Notes: generated by a model from the letters alone, not told the origin. Shown: positions 1 to 8,140, numbered from the stretch's first letter. The stretch is 64,000 bases of DNA from Streptomyces sp. LBL (GCF_029893585.1 NZ_JARXYX010000034.1:1-64000), one strand, 5' to 3'. Numbers and translations are program-made.

Positions 1-95
1 CCACGGATTCCCGACCGAACCCCGTGCCGCGTAGCGGCACAGCAACAAGTCGAGAAGGCCAGAATCCTCGGGCTTCAGCCCGAGGTGCAAGTCAA
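1..95 (+). mobile_element. Probable right end of an IS200/IS605-family element (TnpB 3' end and omega-RNA scaffold end)
   Basis: Two strong hairpins follow one another: a 7-bp stem at 24-30/34-40 (loop GTA) and a 9-bp stem at 66-74/77-85, then the tail GTGCAAGTCAA. From memory, a terminal hairpin closing with GGCTTCAGCC followed by a ...GTCAA end is typical of right ends of IS200/IS605 tnpB elements in Streptomyces, where the same sequence forms the 3' scaffold of the omega RNA. A reading frame open from base 2 ends at TAG 32-34 and could be the transposase C-terminus. The rest of the element lies outside the window, so family and orientation are inferred. Confidence 0.5.
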
Positions 96-1393
96 TCCGC
101 GCTCTGTGCCGTGGACGCCGTCGCCTGGAGCCGGCTCAGGACCGTCGCGGGGTTGCTGTTCGGGGCGACGGCCTGGCCGATCCGCTCCTTGATGTCCGCG
201 CTGACCTGCGCCCAGGACGTCTGCCCGACGGGGTACAGCTCGGAGACGGGCAGCTCGTCCAGGAACGGCTTGAGGTCCGCGTCCTGCTTCGCGCCGCTCA
301 TGACCTGGGACGCGGAGTTGGTCACCGGCAGCAGGTCGTACTCGCGCGAGAAGTCGAGGACGTTCCTCTTGTTGTACACGAAGTCGAGGAAGTCACCGGT
401 CTGCTCGGCGTGGCCGTTCTTCCTGAACGCGGTCATCCAGTCGGCGACGCCCATCGAGACCTCGCTGGGCCCGTGGGCCCCGGGCATCGGCACCATTCCG
501 TACGTCACGCCCTTCTCGGCGGCCGACTTCATCAGCGAGGGATGCCCGTTGAGCATGCCGACGTCCCCGGCCGCGAACGCGGCGAACGCGTCGGCGCGGT
601 TGAGCCTGCCGGGCGCGACCGGCCCGGTCAGGCCCTTGGCGACGAGGTCGTTCTTCAGCCAGTTGAAGGTGGCGACGTTCTCCTGGGAGTCGAGGGCGTA
701 GCCGCCGCCCGCCCGGGTGTAGCCGCCCCCGCCGCTGACCAGCCACTGCATGGTCTCGGCCTGCGCCTCCTCCCGCCCGAGGGGCAGCGCGTACGGGTAC
801 TTCACGCCTTCCGCCTTCAGTGCCTGCGCGTCGGCGGCGAGTTCGTCCCAGGTCTTCGGGGCGTCGAGGCCGGCCCGGGCGAAGAGGGTCTTGTTGTAGA
901 AGAGCACACGCGTGGAGGCCGCGAACGGGATCCCGTACTGCACGCCCTCGACCTGTCCGGCCTCGGCGAGCTGGGCGACGAAGTCGGCCTGGGTGCTGAT
1001 GGAGAGCAGGTCGTCGGCCGAGTAGAGGAGGCCCTTGGCCGCGTAGTCGGCGTACGCGCCGATCTGCGCCATGTCGGGCGGGTCGCCGGCGTCGGCCATC
1101 TTCTTGACCTTGCTGTCGACGTCGTTCCAGGAGTAGACGGTGACGTCGATCTTCACGCCCTCGTGCTTCGACTCGTATTCCGCGGCGAGCTTGTCCCAGT
1201 ACTTCTGGGAGCTGTTCCCCTTGGTGTCGCCGTAGTCGGCGGCGACCAGTTTCAGGGTCACCTCGCCGGAGCCCCCGGTGAGACCCCCGGTGAGGCCGCA
1301 GCCGCCCAGGACCGCTGTCATACCCAGTGCGGACACCACCGCGATCGTTCCCGTCGCACGTCGCCGCTGCACTGCCAACCGCCAAAAGATCAC
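92..1393 (-). CDS. ABC transporter sugar-binding lipoprotein (family 1 extracellular solute-binding protein)
   Basis: A 433-residue family-1 solute-binding protein that would deliver a sugar to an ABC importer from the outer face of the membrane. The start is GTG. The N-terminus has an Arg-rich n-region, a hydrophobic stretch, and a lipobox ending LGGC (Cys about 32), so it should be a lipoprotein. The mature part shows the usual motifs of the family (GDPPDMAQIG near 105, YNKTLFARAGLDAPKTWDEL near 165, a late NGHPSL stretch). It is divergent from nagK across two dre-like sites, which points to N-acetylglucosamine, a chito-oligosaccharide or a related sugar. No permease genes are visible in the window. 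The TGA stop lies within the putative IS right end at 1-95, so the native C-terminus may have been altered. Confidence 0.85.
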   Translation of the reverse strand: MIFWRLAVQRRRATGTIAVVSALGMTAVLGGCGLTGGLTGGSGEVTLKLVAADYGDTKGNSSQKYWDKLAAEYESKHEGVKIDVTVYSWNDVDSKVKKMADAGDPPDMAQIGAYADYAAKGLLYSADDLLSISTQADFVAQLAEAGQVEGVQYGIPFAASTRVLFYNKTLFARAGLDAPKTWDELAADAQALKAEGVKYPYALPLGREEAQAETMQWLVSGGGGYTRAGGGYALDSQENVATFNWLKNDLVAKGLTGPVAPGRLNRADAFAAFAAGDVGMLNGHPSLMKSAAEKGVTYGMVPMPGAHGPSEVSMGVADWMTAFRKNGHAEQTGDFLDFVYNKRNVLDFSREYDLLPVTNSASQVMSGAKQDADLKPFLDELPVSELYPVGQTSWAQVSADIKERIGQAVAPNSNPATVLSRLQATASTAQSAD

Positions 1394-1430
1394 TGATCGA
1401 ACTCTCTAAAGTTCATACATATTGCCTCGT

Positions 1431-1446
1431 CAAGGTCTACACCACG
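1431..1446. promoter_or_regulatory. Putative DasR operator (dre-like site 1)
   Basis: CAAGGTCTACACCACG contains the core GGTCTACACCAC of the DasR-responsive element as I remember it. It lies 37 bp upstream of the binding-protein start and next to a second site, so the pair sits in the shared divergent promoter. Confidence 0.6.
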
Positions 1447-1448
1447 TA

Positions 1449-1464
1449 AGTGGACTAGACCTCT
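1449..1464. promoter_or_regulatory. Putative DasR operator (dre-like site 2)
   Basis: AGTGGACTAGACCTCT matches 14 of 16 bases of the idealised palindrome AGTGGTCTAGACCACT. It is centred about 36 bp upstream of the nagK GTG. DasR (GntR family) is known to repress nag genes in Streptomyces and to release DNA on binding phosphorylated amino sugars. Occupancy here is inferred. Confidence 0.75.
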
Positions 1465-1492
1465 CAAGGGTACTGGGGTCACACTGTCCCCC

Positions 1493-2524
1493 GTGAGACA
1501 TGTCATCGCCCTCGATGTGGGCGGCACCGGGATGAAGGCCGCCCTGGTAGGGGCGGAGGGTCAGCTCCTGCACCGGGCCCGCCGCGCCACCGGGCGCGAG
1601 CGCGGACCCGACGCGGTCGTCGACGGCATCCTCGACTTCGCCGCCGAGCTCAGCGCGTACGGCGCCGAGCACCACGGCGGTCCGGCGGCGGCGGCCGGTG
1701 TCGCCGTCCCCGGCATCGTCGACGAGGAGCGGGGCATCGCCGCGTACGCGGCCAACCTGGGCTGGCGGGACGTACCCCTGCGTGAGTTGCTCGGCGCCAG
1801 GCTCGGCGGTATCCCGGTCGCGCTCGGGCACGACGTGCGCACCGGCGGTCTCGCGGAGGGCCGGATCGGCGCGGGCCAGGGAGCCGACCGCTTCCTGTTC
1901 GTGCCGCTGGGCACCGGTATCGCGGGCGCCATCGGCATCGCGGGCCGGGTCGAGGCGGGCGCGCACGGCTTCGCCGGGGAGATCGGCCACATCGTCGTAC
2001 GGCCCGGCGGGGCCCCCTGTCCGTGCGAGCAGCGCGGTTGTCTGGAGCGGTACGCGTCGGCCGCGGCGGTGAGCGAGGCGTGGGCGGCGGCCTCCGGGGA
2101 CCCGGACGCGGACGCGGCGGACTGCGCGAAGGCCGTCGCGTCCGGCGACCCGGACGCCGTACGCGTGTGGCAGGACGCCGTCGACGCGCTCGCCGACGGC
2201 CTGGTCACCGCGCTCACCCTGCTGGACCCCCGCACGCTGATCATCGGTGGCGGCCTGGCCGAGGCGGGGGACACCCTGTTCACGCCCCTGCGGGACGCCG
2301 TCCGGCAACGGGTCACGTTCCAGAAGCTGCCGTCGATCGTCCCCGCGGCCCTGGGGGACACGGCCGGCTGCCTCGGTGCGGGCCTCCTGGCCTGGGACCT
2401 GCTCGACACCGCACTGCCGACGCACGACACCACGGCTACGACGCTCGACACCACACTCACGACGCTCGACACCACGCCTAGGACGCTCGACACCACACCT
2501 ACGACGCCGGAGGAATCCACGTGA
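1493..2524 (+). CDS. nagK: ROK-family sugar kinase, probable N-acetylglucosamine kinase
   Basis: Phosphorylates a hexose, probably N-acetylglucosamine, at C6 with ATP in the cytoplasm. The N-terminal phosphate loop reads DVGGTGMK (residues 6-13). The ROK zinc motif CPCEQRGCLE is at about 176-185 and an EIGH motif precedes it. The assignment to GlcNAc rests on translational coupling to nagA (stop and GTG overlap by 4 bases) and on the dre-like sites upstream; a glucokinase role is the alternative. The GTG start has no clear Shine-Dalgarno. The last 35 or so residues are an in-frame Thr/Asp/Leu-rich repeat (TTLDTT units) that is not part of the ROK fold. Confidence 0.85.
   Translation: MRHVIALDVGGTGMKAALVGAEGQLLHRARRATGRERGPDAVVDGILDFAAELSAYGAEHHGGPAAAAGVAVPGIVDEERGIAAYAANLGWRDVPLRELLGARLGGIPVALGHDVRTGGLAEGRIGAGQGADRFLFVPLGTGIAGAIGIAGRVEAGAHGFAGEIGHIVVRPGGAPCPCEQRGCLERYASAAAVSEAWAAASGDPDADAADCAKAVASGDPDAVRVWQDAVDALADGLVTALTLLDPRTLIIGGGLAEAGDTLFTPLRDAVRQRVTFQKLPSIVPAALGDTAGCLGAGLLAWDLLDTALPTHDTTATTLDTTLTTLDTTPRTLDTTPTTPEEST
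2420..2500 (+). repeat. In-frame 21-nt tandem repeat at the 3' end of nagK
   Basis: Three 21-nt units (2438-2458, 2459-2479, 2480-2500) plus a partial 5' copy share the core GACGCTCGACACCAC and encode TTLDTT-type repeats. The period keeps the frame open, so copy number can vary without a frameshift. Confidence 0.85.
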
Positions 2525-3798
2525 CGGCAACCCCCCCAGGGGCGCGGGACGAGGCATCACACGGCTCCGCCGCGTGGGCGCGACCGGCCACGACGAGCCC
2601 GCAGCCCGCAACCGGCAAGGCCCCCCTCGTCCTCTCCGGCGCCCATGTGGTCCTCCCCACCGGAACCGTCGAAGACGGCCGAGTGATCGTCGACGGCACC
2701 CGCATCACCAGCATCACCAGCACCACCACCACCGGCACCACCGGCACCACCGGCACCACCCCGGAAAACGCCCGGGTCGTCGACGTGAGCGCCCACTGGC
2801 TGGTGCCCGGCTTCGTCGACCTCCACAACCACGGCGGAGGCGGAGCCTCCTTCTCCGGTCCGGCCGAGGACGTACACAAGGCCATCCACGCCCACCGGCT
2901 GCACGGCACCACCACCCTCGTCGCCTCGACCGTCACCGACGACATGGACGTCCTGGTCCGGCAGGCCGGGCTGCTGTCCGAGCTGGCCGAGCAGGGCGAG
3001 ATCGCCGGGATCCACTTCGAGGGGCCGTTCATCTCGCCGTGCCGCAAGGGCGCGCATGCCGAGGAGCTGCTGCGCGACCCGGACCCGGCGGAGGTGCGCA
3101 AGCTGATCGACGCGGCGCGCGGCCGGGCGAAGATGCTCACGCTCGCCGCCGAACTGCCCGGCGGCATCGATTCCGTACGGCTGCTGGCGGAGCACGGCGT
3201 GATCGCGGCGATCGGGCACACGGACGCGACGTACGAGCAGACCGTGGAGGCCATCGAGGCGGGCGCCACCGTGGCGACCCACCTCTTCAACGCGATGCCG
3301 ACGCTCGGCCACCGCGACCCCGGCCCCATCGCGGCCCTGCTGGAGGACGAGCGCGTCACCGTCGAGCTGATCAACGACGGTACGCACCTCCACCCCGCCG
3401 CCCTGGAGCTGGCGTTCCATCACGCGGGCCCGGACCGGGTGGCGTTCATCACGGACGCGATGGACGCGGCCGGCGTCGGTGACGGCCGCTACCTGCTCGG
3501 CCCGATGGAGGTCGACGTCAGCGACGGCGTGGCCCGCCTGGTGCAGGGCGGCTCCATCGCGGGCTCCACCCTCACCCTGGACCGCGCGTTCAAGCGGGCG
3601 GTGACCATCGACCGCCTCCGGGTGGAGGACGTGGTCGCGGCTCTGTCCGCCAACCCGGCCCGCCTCCTGGGGATGTACGACACCGTCGGTTCCCTGGAGC
3701 CCGGCAAGGACGCCGACCTGGTCCTCCTCGACGCCGACTTCGCCGTGAAGGGCGTGATGCGTCGCGGCGAATGGGTGGTCGATCCCCAACTGGGATGA
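2521..3798 (+). CDS. nagA: N-acetylglucosamine-6-phosphate deacetylase
   Basis: Hydrolyses GlcNAc-6-P to glucosamine-6-P and acetate, the committed step of amino-sugar catabolism and cell-wall recycling. Amidohydrolase landmarks are present in order: the metal site HNH in VDLHNHGGGG (about 100), FEGPF with the metal-binding Glu (about 166), IGHTDAT (about 232), THLFNAMP (about 253) and the catalytic Asp in ITDAMD (about 310). It starts with a GTG inside the nagK stop codon and should be co-translated with it. The N-terminus is longer than usual, with about 40 residues of low-complexity sequence and a run of Gly-Thr-Thr repeats (around 2705-2760) in the first beta region. Confidence 0.93.
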   Translation: MTATPPGARDEASHGSAAWARPATTSPQPATGKAPLVLSGAHVVLPTGTVEDGRVIVDGTRITSITSTTTTGTTGTTGTTPENARVVDVSAHWLVPGFVDLHNHGGGGASFSGPAEDVHKAIHAHRLHGTTTLVASTVTDDMDVLVRQAGLLSELAEQGEIAGIHFEGPFISPCRKGAHAEELLRDPDPAEVRKLIDAARGRAKMLTLAAELPGGIDSVRLLAEHGVIAAIGHTDATYEQTVEAIEAGATVATHLFNAMPTLGHRDPGPIAALLEDERVTVELINDGTHLHPAALELAFHHAGPDRVAFITDAMDAAGVGDGRYLLGPMEVDVSDGVARLVQGGSIAGSTLTLDRAFKRAVTIDRLRVEDVVAALSANPARLLGMYDTVGSLEPGKDADLVLLDADFAVKGVMRRGEWVVDPQLG

Positions 3799-3960
3799 TC
3801 TGTCCCGCTGTCGGGGACGGCGGTTGTGCTGAGAAACTGGGCCGGCCGCCGTCCGTTTGACATGATCGACTCACCGGACGGCTGGACAGCTGGACGGCCG
3901 GACGGCCGGACGTCGTGCGGCAAGCGCTCACTGCAGTCTTCTTCGGGGGAGGTCGAACCG

Positions 3961-4890
3961 GTGATCCTCACCGTCACGCTGAACACCGCTCTCGACATCA
4001 CCTATCGCGTACCGTCCCTGCGCCCGCACTCCTCCCACCGGATCACCGAGGTGACCGAACGGCCGGGCGGCAAGGGCGTGAACGTCGCCCGGGTGCTCGC
4101 GGCCCTCGGACACGAGGTGACGGTCACCGGCTTCATGGGCGGCGCGACCGGACGCGCGGTGCGGGAGCAGCTCACCGCCGTACCGCGGCTGGTGGACGCC
4201 TTGGTCCCGGTCGGCGGCCAGACCCGGCGCACGATCGCGGTCGTGGACGAAACGACCGGTGACACCACCCAGCTCAACGAGCCCGGCCCGACGGTCACAC
4301 CGGCCGAGTGGTCCGCCTTCCAGGAGGCGTACGAGGATCTCGTCCCGTCGATGTCCGCGGTGGCCCTGTGCGGGAGCCTGCCGCCGGGGGTGCCGGTGGG
4401 GGCGTACGCGGGGCTGGTCCGTACGGCGAGGGCGGCCGGTGTCCCCGTACTCCTGGACACCAGTGGCGAACCCCTGCGCCGCGGGGTGGCCGCGCGCCCG
4501 GACGTCGTGAAGCCGAACGCCGACGAACTCGCCGAACTGACGGGCTCCCACGAGCCGTCGCGCGCCACCCAGGACGCCCGCCGACGGGGCGCCCACGCGG
4601 TCGTCGCGTCCCTCGGCTCCGAGGGCCTGCTCGCGGTGACCCCGGAGGGCCGCTGGCGTGCCGCCCCGCCCGCCCGTGTCCACGGCAACCCCACGGGCGC
4701 CGGCGACTCCGCGGTCGCGGGCCTGCTGTCGGGTCTGGTGGAGCGACTCCCGTGGCCGGACCGACTGGCCCGCGCGGTGGCCCTGTCCGCGGCGACGGTC
4801 CTGGCTCCGGTGGCGGGGGAGTTCGACCGCGCGGCCTACGAGGAGCTGCTGGGGCGGGTGGCGGTGACGGGAGAGGTCAGCGCGGCCTGA
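3961..4890 (+). CDS. PfkB-family sugar kinase (1-phosphofructokinase/tagatose-6-phosphate kinase type)
   Basis: A 309-residue ribokinase-fold kinase. The first PfkB signature reads GGKGVNVARVLAALG (about 37-51). The second is NPTGAGDSAVAG (about 244-255) with the catalytic Asp in GAGD. The opening ILTVTLNTALDITY is typical of the 1-phosphofructokinase/LacC branch, so the substrate is probably a hexose phosphate. I chose the GTG at 3961 because GGGGGAGG sits 8 bases upstream; the frame is open further 5'. It lies 162 bp behind nagA on the same strand, so it may join the nag operon or have its own promoter. Confidence 0.8.
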   Translation: MILTVTLNTALDITYRVPSLRPHSSHRITEVTERPGGKGVNVARVLAALGHEVTVTGFMGGATGRAVREQLTAVPRLVDALVPVGGQTRRTIAVVDETTGDTTQLNEPGPTVTPAEWSAFQEAYEDLVPSMSAVALCGSLPPGVPVGAYAGLVRTARAAGVPVLLDTSGEPLRRGVAARPDVVKPNADELAELTGSHEPSRATQDARRRGAHAVVASLGSEGLLAVTPEGRWRAAPPARVHGNPTGAGDSAVAGLLSGLVERLPWPDRLARAVALSAATVLAPVAGEFDRAAYEELLGRVAVTGEVSAA

Positions 4891-4982
4891 GCGGCATCTC
4901 TCCGCTCTCCGCTCTCCGCTCTCCACACGAGGGTGACCGTCCCGTCGGGCACCGGCACGGTCACGGACGGTGCCGGGCCGCC

Positions 4983-5004
4983 AGGGCCTGTCCGAACAGG
5001 CCCT
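4983..5004. terminator. Bidirectional hairpin between convergent genes
   Basis: Perfect 9-bp stem AGGGCCTGT/ACAGGCCCT with loop CCGA. It lies after the pfkB-type gene (plus) and touches the stop codon of the minus-strand gene. No T-run follows, which is common for actinobacterial terminators. Confidence 0.65.
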
Positions 5005-5965
5005 ACTTCTCGACCTGTCCGGCCTTCAGCCACAGCTGGTCCAGCAGGACGTCGCACTTGTCGCCGTTCTGGCAGGAGAGGCTGATGGTGTTGGTGCCCT
5101 CGGCGAGGGTCGGCCACGCGTACGTCTGCGTCCAGCCCTTCGCGTAGTCGCCGTCGCCGGCGCGTGCGAAGTTGCTCAGGTTCATCTTGTTGCCGAACAC
5201 CTTGCCGTTGACGGTGAGCGTCATCTCCTGGTCCTTGCCGGGGACGCTGTAGCCCGCGAAGAGGGTGTAGGTGCCTGGCTTCGGGATGCCGTTGACGCTC
5301 CAGGTGATCTCGGAGCCGACCGTGTTGAGACCCGTGACGTAGACGCCGCCCTCGGCGCTGGCGCCCTCGACGTCCGAGGCGGTCACCGCACCGCCCGCGA
5401 GCCGCAGCAACTTCGCGTCGGTGGTCGGCAGTTCGGCCTCGCTCGCCTTGCTGCCACTGGCTGACGGGCTCGGCTCGGAGCTCTGCGACGTGGTCGGCGT
5501 CGTCGACGCCTCGTTGCCGCCCGCCTTGTCGTCGTCGTCGTCGCCGCCGTTCATCATGGCCACGCCGATGCCGATGACGACCGCGGCGACCACCGCGATC
5601 GCGCCGATCAGCAGACCCTTGGTGTTGGGGCCGCGGCGGCCACCGCCGCCACCACCGCCGCCGTGCGACGGCTGCTGGGTGGGGGCACCGCCCGGGAAGC
5701 TCTCGGGAGCCGCGTAGTGCGTGTTCGACTGGCCGGGGGCGGCCTGGCCCTGCTGCGGGACCTGCCCGTAGGGCGCGGTCGCGGCGGCCGGGGCCTGCTG
5801 GCCGTACTGCCGCTGGCCCACCGCCCGCGCCCGCTGGACGGAGTTCGGGTAGCCGTAGCCGACACTCGACGGCGGCTGGGCGCCGTTGGCCTGCCCGTCC
5901 TCGTAGAGATAGCCGAACGGGTCGTCGTCCTCGGGCGTGCTCGCGCCGTTGTTGCCGGCCGTCAT
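5003..5965 (-). CDS. Membrane-anchored carbohydrate-binding-module-like protein
   Basis: A 320-residue protein. A Gln/Pro/Gly-rich cytoplasmic N-terminus (1-110) is followed by a Gly run, one transmembrane segment (LLIGAIAVVAAVVIGIGVAM, about 117-136), an Asp run and Ser/Thr-rich linker, and a C-terminal beta-sandwich (about 185-318). The last domain has the pattern of CBM6/CBM35-type modules (GTYTLFAGYSVPGKDQEMTL, later NTISLSCQNGDKCDVLLDQL). This is a single-pass protein with an external sugar- or surface-binding domain. GAGGAG lies 9 bases before the ATG. The ligand is unknown, but the nag genes next door make cell-wall or chitin sugars plausible. Confidence 0.7.
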   Translation of the reverse strand: MTAGNNGASTPEDDDPFGYLYEDGQANGAQPPSSVGYGYPNSVQRARAVGQRQYGQQAPAAATAPYGQVPQQGQAAPGQSNTHYAAPESFPGGAPTQQPSHGGGGGGGGRRGPNTKGLLIGAIAVVAAVVIGIGVAMMNGGDDDDDKAGGNEASTTPTTSQSSEPSPSASGSKASEAELPTTDAKLLRLAGGAVTASDVEGASAEGGVYVTGLNTVGSEITWSVNGIPKPGTYTLFAGYSVPGKDQEMTLTVNGKVFGNKMNLSNFARAGDGDYAKGWTQTYAWPTLAEGTNTISLSCQNGDKCDVLLDQLWLKAGQVEK

Positions 5966-6088
5966 CCCTAGGTCTCCTCAACAGGTGCGGTGCGGTGCGG
6001 ATGCGTTGTGCGGTGAGAAGGGCGAGCCTACCTGCTCCCGATGGCCCGAACAGGTGACTCGGATCGCATCATTTCGTTGACCTGGGAC

Positions 6089-7771
6089 TCATCCCGCGCG
6101 TCTGTGCTGTTTGGGACGGGATCGTTTCTCGATGTACATCCGCTCGTCAGCGGACTTCAGCACTTCGTCGGCCGTCATGCCGCAGTGTGCCCAGCCGATG
6201 CCGAAGCTGGCGCCGACCCGCACGGCCCGGCCGTCGATCCGGATGGGCTGGATGATCTCGTTGCGCAGGCGTACGGCGAGGTCCTGGGCGTCGGCCCGGC
6301 CGAGGCCGTCGGCCAGCACCACGAACTCGTCGCCGCCGAGCCGGGCCACGGTGTCGCCGTCGCGGACGCCCCGGGACAGCCGCCCGGCGACCTCGATGAG
6401 CACCGCGTCACCCGCGTTGTGCCCGAACCGGTCGTTGATCGACTTGAAGCCGTCGAGGTCGCAGAAGAGCACCGCGAGCCCCTTGGTGCCGTCGTCGAGC
6501 TCCCCCTGGGGGGCGACGGTGTGCACATGGTGGTCGTACGCATCGAACGCCTGGACGACGCCCTGCCGGAAGTCGTCGAAGCCGTGCCTGTCGGCGTCGA
6601 AGCCGTGGCTGTCGGCGTCGAAGGCGGAGTGGTCGCCGTAGGCCGCGTCGATCGACGCCGGCTCGCCCGGGTGCGTGGCGCGCCGGCACAGGCGCGAGGC
6701 GAGCCGGGAGCGCAGCTCGGCGGAGTTCGGCAGGCCGGTGAGGGAGTCGTGGGACGCGCGGTGGGCGAGTTGGAGCTCGCGGCGCTTGCGCTCCTCGATG
6801 TCCTCGACGTGGGTGAGCAGGAAGCGGGGTCCGTCGGCGGCGTCGGCCACGACGGAGTTGCGCAGGGAGACCCAGACGTAGGTGCCGTCGCGGCGCCCGA
6901 GGCGGAGTTCCGCGCGGCCGCCCTCCGCCGAGGTCCGCAGCAGGGTCCCGATGTCCTCGGGGTGTACGAGGTCGGAGAAGGAGTAGCGGCGCATCGCGGA
7001 CGCGGGACGGCCGAGCAGTCGGCACAGGGCGTCGTTGGTGCGCAGGATCCGGCCGTGCTGGTCGCCGCCCATCTCGGCGATCGCCATGCCGGAGGGGGCG
7101 TACTCGAAGGCCTGGCGGAAGCTTTCCTCGCTGGAGCGCAGGGCCTGCTGCTCCCTTTCGAGCCTGACCAGTGCGCGCTGCATGTTGGCGCGCAGGCGCG
7201 CGTTACTGATCGCGATGGCGGCCTGGAACGCGTACATCTGGAGCGCCTCGCGCCCCCACGCGCCCGGCCTGCGGCCGTTGCGGGGCCGGTCCACCGACAG
7301 TACGCCGATCAGTTCCCCGCAGGAGCCGCCGCGCGAGGCGGGCGTGTACATGGGGGCGAAGAGCCGGTCGGAGGGGTGCCACTCGTCCTCGAAGCGGGGC
7401 GCGGGGCCGTCGGTGTACCACTGCGGTACGTCGTCGTCGTCGAGGACCCAGCCCTCGGTGTGGGGTATGAACACCAGGTCGCCCCAGTGCTCGCCCATGC
7501 TCAGCCGGCGGTCCCAGGAGTCGCGGGAACCGACCCGCCCGGTGATCAGCGCCTCGGCGGCGGAGTTGCCCGCGAAGGCGGCGACCACGAGGTCGCCGTC
7601 GGGGCGGGCGAGGTTGACGCACGCCAGCTCGAACCCGAGAGCCTGCACCACGCCCTCGGCGACCGTCTGCAGAGTGTCCGCCAGGCTCCGGGCCGTGTTC
7701 AGGTCGGCCATGACCTGGTGCAGCTGTCGCAGGGAAGAAAGACGGACGTAGGGTTCCGACTCGGTCTCCAT
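6089..7771 (-). CDS. cdgB: Diguanylate cyclase, GAF-PAS-GGDEF (CdgB-like)
   Basis: Makes the second messenger c-di-GMP from two GTP. Domains in order: GAF (about 20-190), PAS with PAC (about 215-330), GGDEF (about 345-555). The active-site motif GGDEF is intact at about 477, and an RxxD product-inhibition site (RDGD) sits five residues before it, so the enzyme should be active and feedback-inhibited. About 65 residues of His/Asp/Phe-rich low-complexity sequence with a FDAD.HGFDAD repeat are inserted between the first GGDEF helix and the strand LAVLFCDLDGF. Architecture and length match CdgB of S. coelicolor, a BldD target that affects development. GGGAGG precedes the ATG. The upstream gap carries a BldD-like box and a CRP-like palindrome. 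Confidence 0.9.
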   Translation of the reverse strand: METESEPYVRLSSLRQLHQVMADLNTARSLADTLQTVAEGVVQALGFELACVNLARPDGDLVVAAFAGNSAAEALITGRVGSRDSWDRRLSMGEHWGDLVFIPHTEGWVLDDDDVPQWYTDGPAPRFEDEWHPSDRLFAPMYTPASRGGSCGELIGVLSVDRPRNGRRPGAWGREALQMYAFQAAIAISNARLRANMQRALVRLEREQQALRSSEESFRQAFEYAPSGMAIAEMGGDQHGRILRTNDALCRLLGRPASAMRRYSFSDLVHPEDIGTLLRTSAEGGRAELRLGRRDGTYVWVSLRNSVVADAADGPRFLLTHVEDIEERKRRELQLAHRASHDSLTGLPNSAELRSRLASRLCRRATHPGEPASIDAAYGDHSAFDADSHGFDADRHGFDDFRQGVVQAFDAYDHHVHTVAPQGELDDGTKGLAVLFCDLDGFKSINDRFGHNAGDAVLIEVAGRLSRGVRDGDTVARLGGDEFVVLADGLGRADAQDLAVRLRNEIIQPIRIDGRAVRVGASFGIGWAHCGMTADEVLKSADERMYIEKRSRPKQHRRAG

Positions 7772-7883
7772 GCTCGCCCTCCCCCCGAGACCTCGCAGCG
7801 AATCAAGGGTTCTCTTCGGCGCTTCTCATCGGTGGTGCTCCTGCATCGTCCCCGCCACTGAATCACAGCGTGCTGCCCACTCG

Positions 7884-7896
7884 GTACACAGGGTCA
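7884..7896. promoter_or_regulatory. Putative BldD box upstream of cdgB
   Basis: GTACACAGGGTCA (reverse complement TGACCCTGTGTAC) fits the BldD consensus TNACNCWGNGTNA at every defined position but one terminal base. It is 113 bp upstream of the cdgB start. BldD bound to c-di-GMP is known to repress cdgB in S. coelicolor, which would make this a feedback site. Confidence 0.65.
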
Positions 7897-7911
7897 ACAA
7901 TTACCGCCCCT

Positions 7912-7927
7912 TGTGACTCAAGTCACA
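7912..7927. promoter_or_regulatory. CRP/FNR-type palindrome TGTGA-N6-TCACA
   Basis: TGTGACTCAAGTCACA is a perfect match to the classical CRP consensus half-sites with 7-bp perfect arms. Streptomyces encodes a cAMP receptor protein with a similar recognition sequence. The site lies 15 bp from the BldD-like box, between the two divergent promoters. Confidence 0.55.
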
Positions 7928-8140
7928 GCAAAAGATGAACAATTGGATGGGGTTTTTGTGCCTTTTTTGTGCGTTTACTGAACGCAATTTTCTGCGGATG
8001 TGAAGGTCGTGCAGACGGGACACAGAGCGTACACAAAGGAACTCGGCTCTGCCGCGCGGAAACTCCGCCATGAGTCCTAGGACCGTGATCGGCCCGAGGC
8101 CCGATGCGCCGCGCGCGGGGCGGAGATTAGCGTTTCCGGC

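Larger units (their letters stand above)
7772..8140. other. Divergent regulatory gap between cdgB and the flavin reductase
   Basis: This 369-bp stretch is AT-rich for this genome (about 7900-8030). It holds the BldD-like and CRP-like sites listed separately and a further inverted repeat TGCGTT-N5-AACGCA at 7970-7986. No coding frame in it looks real. Confidence 0.6.

Noticed and set aside
410..1396. Long plus-strand frame opposite the sugar-binding protein gene
   Set aside because: Antisense to a clear lipoprotein gene; no domain, no ribosome-binding site, and composition typical of a shadow frame.
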